Shown here: positions 1-12,118 of the stretch, in pieces
Position numbering within the stretch: position 1 is the first letter of the stretch
Layout: each line of letters begins with the position of its first letter
Program-made: the position numbers and the translations under genes
The notes under the pieces: model-generated
What the model was told of the DNA's origin: nothing
What the model saw: the letters and a program-made list of their open reading frames with translations, nothing else
The model's database searches: none
Source: Saccoglossus kowalevskii
Lineage: Eukaryota; Hemichordata; Enteropneusta; Harrimaniidae
Reading direction: 5' to 3'
DNA length: 20,939 nucleotides
Assembly (NCBI RefSeq): GCF_000003605.2
Contig: NW_003129344.1
Span: 1 to 20,939, forward strand

Positions 1-100
1 GGTCAATGTCATACTAATACACCCACAATACTAACTATTCATGCAGTCAGGTGGGCTACTGTCATACTATACACCCACAGTATTGATTATACATGCAGTT
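1..100. repeat. Degenerate left-edge units
   Basis: Two units here are visibly decayed. Relative to the consensus there is a missing C after GGTCAA (near base 6), a missing T in CAGTCATGG (near base 50), a missing C in the TACTAC tract (near base 69) and an extra T in GCAGTTCATGG (near base 100). Extra substitutions include TACTAATAC at 13-21 and CAGTATTGATTA at 78-89. The spacing between successive CATGCAG motifs is 52 bp (40 to 92) and then 55 bp (92 to 147), after which it is 54 bp for 64 units. Faster decay at the terminus is typical of satellite borders, where exchange-driven homogenisation is weaker. Base-calling error at a contig end is the alternative. Confidence 0.75.
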
Positions 101-262
101 CATGGTGGTCAACTGTCATACTACTACACTCACACTACTAACTATTCATGCAGTCATGGTGGTCAACTGCCATACTACTACACCCACACTACTAACTATT
201 CATGCAGTCATGGTGGGCTACTGTCATACTACTACACCCACACTACTGACTATACATGCAGT

Positions 263-586
263 CATGGTGGTCAACTGAAGTACTACTACACCCCTACTAC
301 TGACTATTCATGCAGTCATGGTGGTCAACTGTCATACTACTACACCCACACTACTGACTATTCATGCAGTCATGGTGGTCAACTGAAGTACTACTACACC
401 CATACTACTGACTATTCATGCAGTCATGGTGGTCAACTGTCATACTACTACACCCACAGTACTGACTATTCATGCAGTCATGGTGGTCAACTGAAGTACT
501 ACTACACCCATACTACTGACTATTCATGCAGTCATGGTGGTCAACTGTCATACTACTACACCCACAGTACTGACTATTCATGTAGT
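263..586. repeat. Alternating 108-bp dimer block
   Basis: Six units alternate between the AAG form (CTGAAGTAC at unit bases 13-21; units 263, 371, 479) and the TCA form (CTGTCATAC; units 317, 425, 533), giving a local 108-bp period. The last two TCA units also carry ACCCACAGTAC in place of ACCCACACTAC. The AAG units at 371 and 479 carry ACCCATACT. Related dimer runs recur at 5045-5260, 5801-6016, 12011-12280 and 17792-18061. Confidence 0.8.
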
Positions 587-1288
587 CATGGTGGTCAACT
601 GTCACACTACTACACCCACACTAATGGCTATTCATGCAGTCATGGTGGTCAACTGTCACACTACTACACCCACACTAATGGCTATTCATGCAGTCATGGT
701 GGACTACTGTCACACTACTACACCCACACTACTGACTATTCATGCAGTCATGGTGGCCTACTGTCATACTACTACACCCACACTACTGACTATTCACGCA
801 GTCATGGTGGTCAACTGTCATACTACTACACCCACACTACTTACTTTTCATGCAGTCATGGTGGTCAACTGTCACACTACTACACCCACGCTACTGGCTA
901 TTCATGCAGTCATGGTGGGCTACTGTCACACTACTACACCCACACTACTGACTATTCATGCAGTCATGGTGGTCTACTGTCATTCTACTACACCCACACT
1001 ACTGACTATTCATGCAGTCATGGTGGTCTACTGTCATACTACTACACCCACACTACTGACTATTCATGCAGTCATGGTGGTCAACTGAAGTACTACTACA
1101 CCCATACTACTGACTATTCATGCAGTCATGGTGGTCAACTGTCATACTTCTACACCCACACTACTGACTATTCATGCAGTCATGGTGGTCAACTGTCATA
1201 CTACTACACCCATACTACTAACTATTCATGCAGTCATGGTGGGCTACTGTCATACTACTACACCCACACTACTGACTATACATGCAGT

Positions 1289-1666
1289 CATGGTGGTCAA
1301 CTGAAGTACTACTACACACCTACTACTGACTATTCATGCAGTCATGGTGGTCAACTGTCATACTACTATGCCCACACTACTGACTATTCATGCAGTCATG
1401 GTGGTCAACTGTCATACTACTACACCCACACTACTAACTATTCATGCAGTCATGGTGGGCTACTGTCATACTACTACACCCACACTACTGACTATACATG
1501 CAGTCATGGTGGTCAACTGTCATACTACTACACCCACACTACTGACTATTCATGCAGTCATGGTGGTCAACTGTCATACTACTACACCCATACTACTAAC
1601 TATTCATGCAGTCATGGTGGGCTACTGTCATACTACTACACCCACACTACTGACTATACATGCAGT
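1289..1666. repeat. 7-unit block, copy 1
   Basis: A 378-bp block opens with an AAG-type unit carrying ACACACCTAC, and a further AAG-type unit begins immediately after it at 1667. Inside, the order by codons 4-6 and 14-17 is K, QLS with TATGCCCAC, QLS-N, LLS-TCS, QLS-D, QLS-N, LLS-TCS. It shares its ACACACCTAC and TATGCCCAC private variants with copy 2, so these two form one sublineage. Confidence 0.85.
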
Positions 1667-1936
1667 CATGGTGGTCAACTGAAGTACTACTACACCCCTG
1701 CTACTGACTATTCATGCAGTCATGGTGGTCAACTGTCACACTACTACACCCACACTACTGACTATTCGTGCAGTCATGGTGGGCTACTGTCATACTACTA
1801 CACACACACAACTGACTATTCATGCAGTCATGGTGGTCAACTGTCATACTATTACACCCACACTACAGGCTATTCATGCAGTCATGGTGGTCAACTATCA
1901 CACTACTACACCCATACTACTGACTATTCATGCAGT

Positions 1937-3232
1937 CATGGTGGTCAACTGTCATACTACTACACCCACAGTACTGACTATTCATGCAGTCATGGTGGTC
2001 AACTGAAGTACTACTACACCCATACTACTGACTATTCATGCAGTCATGGTGGTCAACTGTCATACTACTACACCCAAAGTACTGACTATTCATGTAGTCA
2101 TGGTGGTCAACTGTCACACTACTACACCCACACTACTGGCTATTCATGCAGTCATGGTGGGCTACTGTCACACTACTACACCCACACTACTGACTATTCA
2201 TGCAGTCATGGTGGTCAACTGTCATACTACTACACCCACACTACTGACTATTCATGCAGTCATGGTGGTCTACTGTCATACTACTACACCCACACTACTG
2301 GCTGTTCATGCAGTCATGGTGGTCAACTGTCACAATACTACACCCACACTACTGACTATTCATGCAGTCATGGTGGTCTACTGTCATAATACTTCACCAA
2401 CACTACTGACTATTCACGCAGTCATGGTGGTCACCTGTCATACTACTACACCCACACTACTTACTATTCGTGCAGTCATGGTGGTCAACTGTCATACTAC
2501 TACACCCACGCTACTGGCTATTCATGCAGTCATGGTGGGCTACTGTCACACTACTACACCAACACTACTGACTATTCATGCAGTCATGGTGGTCTACTGT
2601 CATACTACTACACCCACACTACTGACTATTCATGCAGTCATGGTGGTCTACTGTCATACTACTACACCCACACTACTGACTATTCATGCAGTCATGGTGG
2701 TCAACTGAAGTACTACTACACCCATACTACTGACTATTCATGCAGTCATGGTGGTCAACTGTCATACTTCTACACCCACACTACTGACTATTCATGCAGT
2801 CATGGTGGTCTACTGTCACAGTACTACACCCACACTACTGACTATTCATGCAGTCATGGTAGTCTACTGTCACAGTACTACACCCACACTACTGACTATT
2901 CATGCAGTCATGGTGGTCAACTGTCATACAACTACACCCACACTACTGACTATTCATGCAGTCATGGTGGTCTACTGTCATACTACTACACCCACACTAC
3001 TGGCTGTTCATGCAGTCATGGTGGTCAACTGTCACAATACTACACCCACACTACTGACTATTCATGCAGTCATGGTGGTCTACTGTCATACTACTTCACC
3101 AACACTACTGTCTATTCACGCAGTCATGGTGGTCAACTGTCATACTACTACACCCACACTACTTACTATTCACGCAGTCATGGTGATCAACTGTCACACT
3201 ACTACACCCACACTACTGACTATTCATGCAGT
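1937..3232. repeat. Long segmental duplication D1, left copy
   Basis: This 24-unit stretch matches 12119-13576 unit by unit at an offset of 10182 bp over 1937-2908. After that the right copy carries three extra units (162 bp, 13091-13252), and matching resumes from 2909 against 13253. Shared rare variants include CACCCAAAGTAC (unit 2045), CATAATACTTCACC with an in-frame TAA at 2387-2389, TATTCGTGCAG (near 2465), CACCAACAC (unit 2531) and ACTGTCTATT (unit 3071). A base change CACCTG in unit 2423 is private to this copy. Confidence 0.85.
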
Positions 3233-3556
3233 CATGGTGGTCTACTGTCATACTACTTCACCCACACTACTAACTATTCATGCAGTCATGGTGGTCTACT
3301 GTCATACTACTACACCCACACTACTGACTATTAATACAGTCATGGTGGTCTACTGTCATACTACTACACCCACACTACTGACTATTCATGCAGTCATGGT
3401 GGGCTACTGTCATACTACTACACCCACACTACTGACTATTCATGCAGTCATGGTAGTCTACTGTCACACTACTACACCCACACTACTAACTATTCATGCA
3501 GTCATGGTAGTCTACTGTCATACTACTACACCCACACTACTAACTATTCATGCAGT

Positions 3557-3630
3557 CATGGTGGTCTACTGTCATACTACTTGGTCTACTGTCATACTAC
3601 TACACCCACACTACTGACTATTCATGCAGT
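3557..3630. repeat. 74-bp unit with internal 20-bp duplication
   Basis: The stretch beginning GGTCTACTGTC occurs at 3563 and again at 3583, so a 20-bp segment of the unit is directly duplicated and the unit is 74 bp long. The duplication shifts the reading phase. It is immediately followed by two 59-bp units. No comparable event is seen elsewhere in the array. Confidence 0.92.
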
Positions 3631-3748
3631 CATGGTGGTCAACTGTCATACTACTACACCTGACCCACACTACTGCCTATTCAAGCAGTCATGGTGGTCA
3701 ACTGTCATACTACTACACCTGACCCACACTACTGACTATTCATGCAGT
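3631..3748. repeat. Twin 59-bp units with the same TGACC insertion
   Basis: Units 3631-3689 and 3690-3748 both contain ACACC-TGACC-CACAC, a 5-bp insertion at the same place. The pair probably arose as one insertion followed by duplication of the single unit. The first unit also has TTCAAGCAG, which destroys the usual CATGCAG. Together with the preceding 20-bp duplication the three units add 30 bp, so the original phase is restored from 3749 onward. Confidence 0.92.
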
Positions 3749-4558
3749 CATGGTGGTCAACTGTCATACTACTACACCCACACTACTAACTATTCATGCA
3801 GTCATGGTGGTCAACTGTCATACTACTACACCCACACTACTGACTATTCATGCAGTCATGGTGGTCAACTGTCATACTACTACACCCACACCACTGACTA
3901 TTCACGCAGTCATGGTGGTCTACTGTCATACTACTTCATCCACACTACTGACTATTCATGCAGTCATGGTGGTCAACTGTCATACTACTACACCCACACT
4001 ACTAACTATTCATGCAGTCATGGTGGTCAACTGTCATACTACTACACCCACACTACTGACTATTCATGCAGTCATGGTGGTCAACTGTCATACTACTACA
4101 CCCACACTACTGGCTATTCACGCAGTCATGGTGGTCTACTGTCATACTACTTCACCCACACTACTGACTATTCATGCAGTCATGGTGGTCAACTGTCATA
4201 CTACTACACCCACACTACTAACTATTCATGCAGTCATGGTGGGCTACTGTCATACTACTACACCCACACTACTGACTATTCATGCAGTCATGGTGGTCAA
4301 CTGTCATACTACTACACCCACACTACTAAGTATTCATGCAGTCATGGTGGGCTACTGTCATACTACTACACCCACACTACTGACTATACATGCAGTCATG
4401 GTGGTCAACTGTCATACTACTACACCCACACTACTGACTATTCATGCAGTCATGGTGGTCAACTGTCATACTACTACACCCACACTACTAACTATTCATG
4501 CAGTCATGGTGGGCTACTGTCATACTACTACACCCACACTACTGACTATACATGCAGT

Positions 4559-4936
4559 CATGGTGGTCAACTGAAGTACTACTACACACCTACTACTGAC
4601 TATTCATGCAGTCATGGTGGTCAACTGTCATACTACTATGCCCACACTACTGACTATTCATGCAGTCATGGTGGTCAACTGTCATACTACTACACCCACA
4701 CTACTAACTATTCATGCAGTCATGGTGGGCTACTGTCATACTACTACACCCACACTACTGACTATACATGCAGTCATGGTGGTCAACTGTCATACTACTA
4801 CACCCACACTACTGACTATTCATGCAGTCATGGTGGTCAACTGTCATACTACTACACCCATACTACTAACTATTCATGCAGTCATGGTGGGCTACTGTCA
4901 TACTACTACACCCACACTACTGACTATACATGCAGT
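4559..4936. repeat. 7-unit block, copy 2
   Basis: This block matches the block at 1289 at an offset of 3270 bp (60 units plus the 30 bp gained at 3557-3748). It carries the same ACACACCTAC opening unit and TATGCCCAC second unit. The matching region extends upstream to about 4451 (against 1181) and downstream through the CCCCTGCTACTG unit at 4937 (against 1667), about 10 units in all. Confidence 0.85.
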
Positions 4937-6448
4937 CATGGTGGTCAACTGAAGTACTACTACACCCCTGCTACTGACTATTCATGCAGTCATGGTGGTC
5001 AACTGTCATACTACTACACCCACACTACTGACTATTCATGCAGTCATGGTGGTCAACTGAAGTACTACTACACCCATACTACTGACTAATCATGCAGTCA
5101 TGGTGGTCAACTGTCATACTACTACACCCACAGTACTGACTATTCATGCAGTCATGGTGGTCAACTGAAGTACTACTACACCCATACTACTGACTATTCA
5201 TGCAGTCATGGTGGTCAACTGTCATACTACTACACCCACAGTACTGACTATTCATGTAGTCATGGTGGTCAACTGTCACACTACTACACCCACACTACTG
5301 GCTATTCATGCAGTCATGGTGGGCTGCTGTCACACTACTACACCCACACTACTGACTATTCATGCAGTCATGGTGGCCTACTGTCATACTACTACACCCA
5401 CACTACTGACTATTCATGCAGTCATGGTGGTCAACTGTCATACTACTACACCCACACTACTGACTATTCATGCAGTCATGGTGGTCTACTGTCATACTAC
5501 TACACCCACACTACTGGCTGTTCATGCAGTCATGGTGGTCAACTGTCACAATACTACACCCACACTACTGACTATTCATGCAGTCATGGTGGTCTACTGT
5601 CATACTTCTTCACCAACACTACTGACTATTCACGCAGTCATGGTGGTCAACTGTCATACTACTACACCCACACTACTGACTATACATGCAGTCATGGTGG
5701 TCAACTGAAGTACTACTACACCCCTATTACTGACTATTCATGCAGTCATGGTGGTCAACTGTCATACTACTACACCCACACTACTGACTATTCATGCAGT
5801 CATGGTGGTCAACTGAAGTACTACTACACCCATACTACTGACTATTCATGCAGTCATGGTGGTCAACTGTCATACTACTACACCCACAGTACTGACTATT
5901 CATGCAGTCATGGTGGTCAACTGAAGTTCTACTACACCCATACTACTGACTATTCATGCAGTCATGGTGGTCAACTGTCATACTACTACACCCACAGTAC
6001 TGACTATTGATGTAGTCATGGTGGTCAACTGTCACACTACTACACCCACACTACTGGCTATTCATGCAGTCATGGTGGGCTACTGTCACACTACTACACC
6101 CACACTACTGACTATTCATGCAGTCATGGTGGCCTACTGTCATACTACTACACCCACACTACTGACTATTCATGCAGTCATGGTGGTCAACTGTCATACT
6201 ACTACACCCACACTACTGACTATCCATGCAGTCATGGTGGTCTACTGTCATACTACTACACCCACACTACTGGCTGTTCATGCAGTCATGGTGGTCAACT
6301 GTCACAATACTACACCCACACTACTGACTATTCATGCAGTCATGGTGGTCTACTGTCATACTACTTCACCAACACTACTGACTATACACGCAGTCATGGT
6401 GGTCAACTGTCATACTACTACACCCACACTACTTACTATTCACGCAGT
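4937..6448. repeat. Tandem pair of a 14-unit (756-bp) higher-order repeat
   Basis: 4937-5692 and 5693-6448 are adjacent and share unit order at an offset of 756 bp: K, QLS, K, QLS-HS, K, QLS-HS with TGTAGT, TTG, LLSH, LLS with GGCCTA, QLS, the GGCTGTTC unit, QLSQ, and the CTTCACCAACAC unit. They differ by private changes, including different frame-A stops (TAA at 5087 in the first, TGA at 6008 in the second) and GGGCTGCTG at 5315. The last (14th) unit differs in type between the two copies. Confidence 0.85.
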
Positions 6449-8446
6449 CATGGTGGTCAACTGTCATACTACTACACCCACACTACTGACTTTTCATGCA
6501 GTCATGGTGGTCAACTGTCACACTACTACACCCACGCTACTGGCTATTCATGCAGTCATGGTGGGCTACTGTCACACTACTACACCCACACTACTGACTA
6601 TTCATGCAGTCATGGTGGTCTACTGTCATTCTACTACACCCACACTACTGACTATTCATGCAGTCATGGTGGTCTACTGTCATACTACTACACCCACACT
6701 ACTGACTATTCATGCAGTCATGGTGGTCAACTGAAGTACTACTACACCCATACTACTGACTATTCATGCAGTCATGGTGGTCAACTGTCATACTTCTACA
6801 CCCACACTACTGACTATTCATGCAGTCATGGTGGTCAACTGTCATACTACTACACCCATACTACTAACTATTCATGCAGTCATGGTGGGCTACTGTCATA
6901 CTACTACACCCACACTACTGACTATTCATGCAGTCATGGTGGTCAACTGTCATACTACTACACCCACACTACTGACTATTCATGCAGTCATGGTGGTCTA
7001 CTGTCATACTACTACACCCACACTACTGACTATTCATGCAGTCATGGTGGTCAACTGAAGTACTACTACACCCATACTACTGACTATTCATGCAGTCATG
7101 GTGGTCAACTGTCATACTTCTACACCCACACTACTGACTATTCATGCAGTCATGGTGGTCTACTGTCACAGTACTACACCCACACTACTGACTATTCATG
7201 CAGTCATGGTAGTCTACTGTCACAGTACTACACCCACACTACTGACTATTCATGCAGTCATGGTAGTCTACTGTCATACTACTGCACCCACACTACTGAC
7301 TATTCATGCAGTCATGGAGGTCTACTGTTATACTACTACACCCACACTACTGACTATTCATGCAGTCATGGTGGTCTACTGTCATACTACTACACCCACA
7401 CTACTGGCTGTTCATGCAGTCATGGTGGTCAACTGTCACAATACTACACCCACACTACTGACTATTCATGCAGTCATGGTGGTCTACTGTCATACTACTT
7501 CACCAACACTACTGATTATTCACGCAGTCATGGTGGTCAACTGTCATACTACTACACCCACACTACTTACTATTCACGCAGTCATGGTGATCAACTGTCA
7601 TACTACTACACCCACACTACTGACTATTCATACAGTCATGGTGGTCAACTGTCACACTACTACACCCACGCTACTGACTATTCATGCAGTCATGGTGGGC
7701 TACTGTCACACTACTACACCCACACTACTGACTATTCATGCTGTCATGGTGGTCTACTGTCATACTACTACACCCACACTACTGACTATTCATGCAGTCA
7801 TGGTGGTCTACTGTCATACTACTACACCCACACTACTGACTATTCATGCAGTCATGGTGGTCAACTGAAGTACTACTACACCCACACTACTGACTATTCA
7901 TGCAGTCATGGTGGTCAACTGTCATCCTACTACACCCACACTACTGACTATTCATGCAGTCATTGTGGTCTACTGTCACAGTACTACACCCACACTACTG
8001 ACTATTCATGCAGTCATGGTAGTCTACTGTCACAGTACTACACCCACACTACTGACTATTCATGCAGTCATGGTAGTCTACTGTCATACTACTGCACCCA
8101 CACTACTGACTATTCATGCAGTCATGGAGGTCTACTGTTATACTACTACACCCACACTACTGACTATTCATGCAGTCATGGTGGTCTATTGTCATACTAC
8201 TACACCCACACTACTGACTATTCATACAGTCATGGTAGTCTACTGTCACAGTACTACACCCACACAACTGACTATTCATGCAGTCATGGTAGTCTACTGT
8301 CACAGTACTACACCCACACTACTGACTATACATGCCGTCATGGTAGTCAACTGTCATGCTACTACACCCACACAACTGACTATACATGCAGTCATGATGG
8401 TCTACTGTCATACTACTACACCCACACTACTGAATATTCATGCAGT

Positions 8447-9418
8447 CATGGTGGTCAACTGTCATACTACTACACCCACACTACTGACTATTCATGCAGT
8501 CATGGTGGGCTACTGTCATACTACTACACCCATACTACTGACTATTCATGCAGTAATGGTGGTCAACTGTCATACCACTACGCCCACACTACTGACTATT
8601 CATGCAGTCATGGTGGTCTACTGTCATACTACTACACCCACCCTACTGACTATTCATGCAGTCATGGTGGTCAACTGTCATACTACTACACCCACACTAC
8701 TGACTATTCATGCAGTCATGGTGGTCAACTGTCATACTACTACACCCACACGACTGACTATTCATGCAGTCATGGTGGTCTACGGTCATACTACTACACC
8801 CACACTATTGACTATTCATGCAGTCATGGTAGTCTACTGTCATACTACTACACCCACACTACTGACTATTCATGCAGTCATGGTGGTCTACTGTCATACT
8901 ACTTCACCCACACTACTGACTATTCATGCAGATATGGTGGTCAACTGTCATACTTCTACACCCAAACTGCTGACTATTCGTGCAGTCATGGTGGTCTACT
9001 GTCAAACTCCTACACCCACACGACTGACTATTTATGCAGTCATGGTGGTCAACTGTCATGCAACTACACCCACATTACTGACTATTCATGCAGTCATGGT
9101 GGTCAACTGTCATACTACTACACCCACACTACTGACTATTCATGCAGTCATGGTGGGCTACTGTCATACTACTACACCCATACTACTGACTATTCTTGCA
9201 GTAATGGTGGTCAACTGTCATACTACTACGCCCACACTACTGACTATTCATGCAGTCATGGTGGTCTACTGTCATACTACTACACCCACCCTACTGACTA
9301 TTCATGCAGTCATGGTGGTCAACTGTCATACTACTACACCCACACTACTGACTATTCATGCAGTCATGGTGGTCAACTGTCATACTACTACACCCACACG
9401 ACTGACTATTCATGCAGT
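8447..9418. repeat. Repeat of a 6-unit string at 12-unit (648-bp) offset
   Basis: 8447-8770 and 9095-9418 share six units with the rare markers CAGTAATGG, TACGCCCACAC, CCCACCCTACTG and CACACGACTG in the same order. The six units between them (8771-9094) are among the most divergent in the array: CTACGGTCA, ACACTATTGAC, CAGATATGG, CCCAAACTGCTG, GTCAAACTCCTAC, TATTTATGC and TCATGCAACTAC. Confidence 0.85.
8609..9040. repeat. Long segmental duplication D4, left copy
   Basis: This stretch matches 20384-20815 at an offset of 11775 bp (218 units plus the 3-bp insertion at 15359-15415). Shared private markers are CCCACCCTACTG, CACACGACTG, CAGATATGG, CCCAAACTGCTG, TATTCGTGCAG, a TCCTACACC unit following GTCAAA, and TATTTATGC. 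Small differences such as GTCAAACTCC against GTCAAAGTCC show divergence after copying. Confidence 0.88.
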
Positions 9419-9526
9419 CATGGTGGTCTACTGTCATACTACTGCACCCACACTACTGACTATTCATGCAGTCATGGAGGTCTACTGTTATACTACTACA
9501 CCCACACTACTGACTATTCATGCAGT

Positions 9527-10606
9527 CATGGTGGTCTACTGTCATACTACTACACCCACACTACTGGCTGTTCATGCAGTCATGGTGGTCAACTGTCACA
9601 ATACTACACCCACACTACTGACTATTCATGCAGTCATGGTGGTCTACTGTCATACTACTTCACCAACACTACTGATTATTCACGCAGTCATTGTGGTCAA
9701 CTGTCATACTACTACACCCAACCTACTTACTATTCACGCAGTCATGGTGGTCAACTGTCATACTACTACACCCACGCTACTGGCTATTCATGCTGTCATG
9801 GTGGGCTACTGTCACACTACTACACCCACACTACTGACTATTCATGTAGTCATGGTGGTCTACTGTCATACTACTACACCCACACTACTGACTATTCATG
9901 CAGTCGTGGTGGTCTACTGTCATACTACTACACCCACACTACTGACTATTCATGCAGTCATGGTGGTCAACTGAAGTACTACTACACCCATACTACTGAC
10001 TATTCATGCAGTCATGGTGGTCAACTGTCATACTTCTACACCCACACTACTGACTATTCATGCAGTCATGGCGGTCTACTGTCACAGTACTACACCCACA
10101 CTACTGACTATTCATGCAGTCATGGTAGTCTACTGTCACAGTACTACACCCACACTACTGACTATTCATGCAGTCATGGTAGTCTACTGTCATACTACTG
10201 CACCCACACTACTGACTATTCATGCAGTCATGGAGGTCTACTGTTATACTACTACACCCACACTACTGATTATTCATGCTGTCATGGTGGTCTATTGTCA
10301 TACTACTACACCCACACTACTGTCTATTCATGCAGTCATGGTGGTCAACTGTCATACAACTACACCCACACTACTGACTATTCATGCAGTCATGGTGGTC
10401 TACTGTTATACTACTACACCCACACTACTGGCTGTTCATGCAGTCATGGTGGTCAACTGTCACAATACTACACCCACACTACTGACTATTCATGCAGTCA
10501 TGGTGGTCTACTGTCATACTACTTCACCAACACTACTGACTATTCACGCAGTCATGGTGGTCAACTGTCATACTACTACACCCACACTACTTACTATTCA
10601 CGCAGT
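9527..10606. repeat. Long segmental duplication D2, left copy (20 units)
   Basis: This stretch matches 15470-16495 in unit order. Shared rare markers are CATTGTGGTC (9689 against 15632), CCCAACCTACTTAC, TTCATGCTGTC, TTCATGTAGTC, CAGTCGTGG (9901 against 15844), CATGGCGGTC (10067 against 16010), ACTGATTATT with TGCTGTC, and ACTGTCTATT. One GGTAGTCTACTGTCACAG unit (10121-10174) is absent from the right copy, so the left is 1080 bp and the right 1026 bp. Confidence 0.87.
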
Positions 10607-11578
10607 CATGGTGGTCAACTGTCATACTACTACACCCACACTACTGACTTTTCATGCAGTCATGGTGGTCAACTGTCACACTACTACACCCACGCTACTG
10701 GCTATTCATGCAGTCATGGTGGGCTACTGTCACACTACTACACCCACACTACTGACTATTCATGCAGTCATGGTGGTCTACTGTCATTCTACTACACCCA
10801 CACTACTGACTATTCATGCAGTCATGGTGGTCTACTGTCATACTACTACACCCACACTACTGACTATTCATGCAGTCATGGTGGTCAACTGAAGTACTAC
10901 TACACCCATACTACTGACTATTCATGCAGTCATGGTGGTCAACTGTCATACTTCTACACCCACACTACTGACTATTCATGCAGTCATGGTGGTCTACTGT
11001 CACAGTACTACACCCGCACAACTGACTATTCATGCAGTCATGGTAGTCTACTGTCACAGTACCACACCCACACTACTGACTATTCATGCAGTCATGGTAG
11101 TCTACTGTCATACTACTGCACCCACACTACTGACTATTCATGCAGTCATGGTGGTCAACTGTCATACTACTACACCCACACTACTGGCTATTCACGCAGT
11201 CATGGTGGTCTACTGTCATACTACTTCACCCACACTACTGACTATTCTTGCAGCTATGGTGGTCAACTGTCATACTACTACACCCACACTAGTAACTATT
11301 CATGCAGTCATGGTGGGCTACTGTCATACTACTACACACACACTACTGACTATTCATGCAGTCATGGTGGTCAACTGTCATACTACTACACCCACACTAC
11401 TAACTATTCATGCAGTCATGGTGGGCTACTGTCATACTACTACACCCACACTACTGACTATACATGCAGTCATGGTGGTCAACTGTCATACTACTACACC
11501 CACACTACTAACTATTCATGCAGTCATGGTGGGCTACTGTCATACTACTACACCCACACTACTGACTATACATGCAGT

Positions 11579-11956
11579 CATGGTGGTCAACTGAAGTACT
11601 ACTACACCCCTACTACTGACTATTCATGCAGTCATGGTGTTCAACTGTCATACAACTACACCCACACTACTGACTATTCATGCAGTCATGGTGGTCAACT
11701 GTCATACTACTACACCCACACTACTAACTATTCATGCAGTCATGGTGGGCTACTGTCATACTACTACACCCACACTACTGACTATACATGCAGTCATGGT
11801 GGTCAACTGTCATACTACTACACTCACACTACTAACTATTCATGCAGTCATGGTGGTCAACTGTCATACTACTACACCCACACTACTAACTATTCATGCA
11901 GTCATGGTGGGCTACTGTCATACTACTACACCCACACTACTGACTATACATGCAGT
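11579..11956. repeat. 7-unit block, copy 3
   Basis: AAG-type units stand at 11579 and 11957. The second unit carries CATGGTGTTCAAC (11633) and the fifth CACTCACAC, markers shared with copies 4 and 5 but not with copies 1 and 2. The second unit here also has TACAACTAC, a private change. The region upstream (11147-11578) matches 13793-14278 with one unit missing. Confidence 0.85.
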
Positions 11957-12118
11957 CATGGTGGTCAACTGAAGTACTACTACACCCCTACTACAGACTA
12001 TTCATGCCGTCATGGTGGTCAACTGTCATACTACTACACCCACACTACTGACTATTCATGCAGTCATGGTGGTCAACTGAAGTACTACTACACCCATACT
12101 ACTGACTATTCATGCAGT

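Larger units (their letters stand above)
7908..9974 (+). other. Second overlapping stop-free frame (frame B), probably not a gene
   Basis: One base downstream of frame A, each unit begins with ATG and reads MVVNCHTTTPTLLTIHAV. This is the longest such run, 688 codons, inside the frame-A run of 6011-12571. Frame B is closed almost only by AAG-type units, whose CAACTGAAG creates an in-phase TGA; here the stop is at 9972-9974. The ATG context in each unit, CAGTCATGG, has G at -3 and G at +4. The consensus is hydrophobic and Thr-rich, but no domain is recognisable. Two simultaneously open frames point to composition, not coding. Confidence 0.15.

Noticed and set aside
41-2389. A 782-codon gene beginning with a unique N-terminus
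   Set aside because: The apparently unique first 20 residues come from frameshifted, degenerate repeat units at the array edge, not from a distinct exon. The frame is otherwise the same 18-residue repeat and stops at a point mutation.
3581-3748. A frame-changing fusion protein segment
   Set aside because: The mixed residues are the same DNA unit read in successive phases across the 20-, 5- and 5-bp indels. No new coding content is present.
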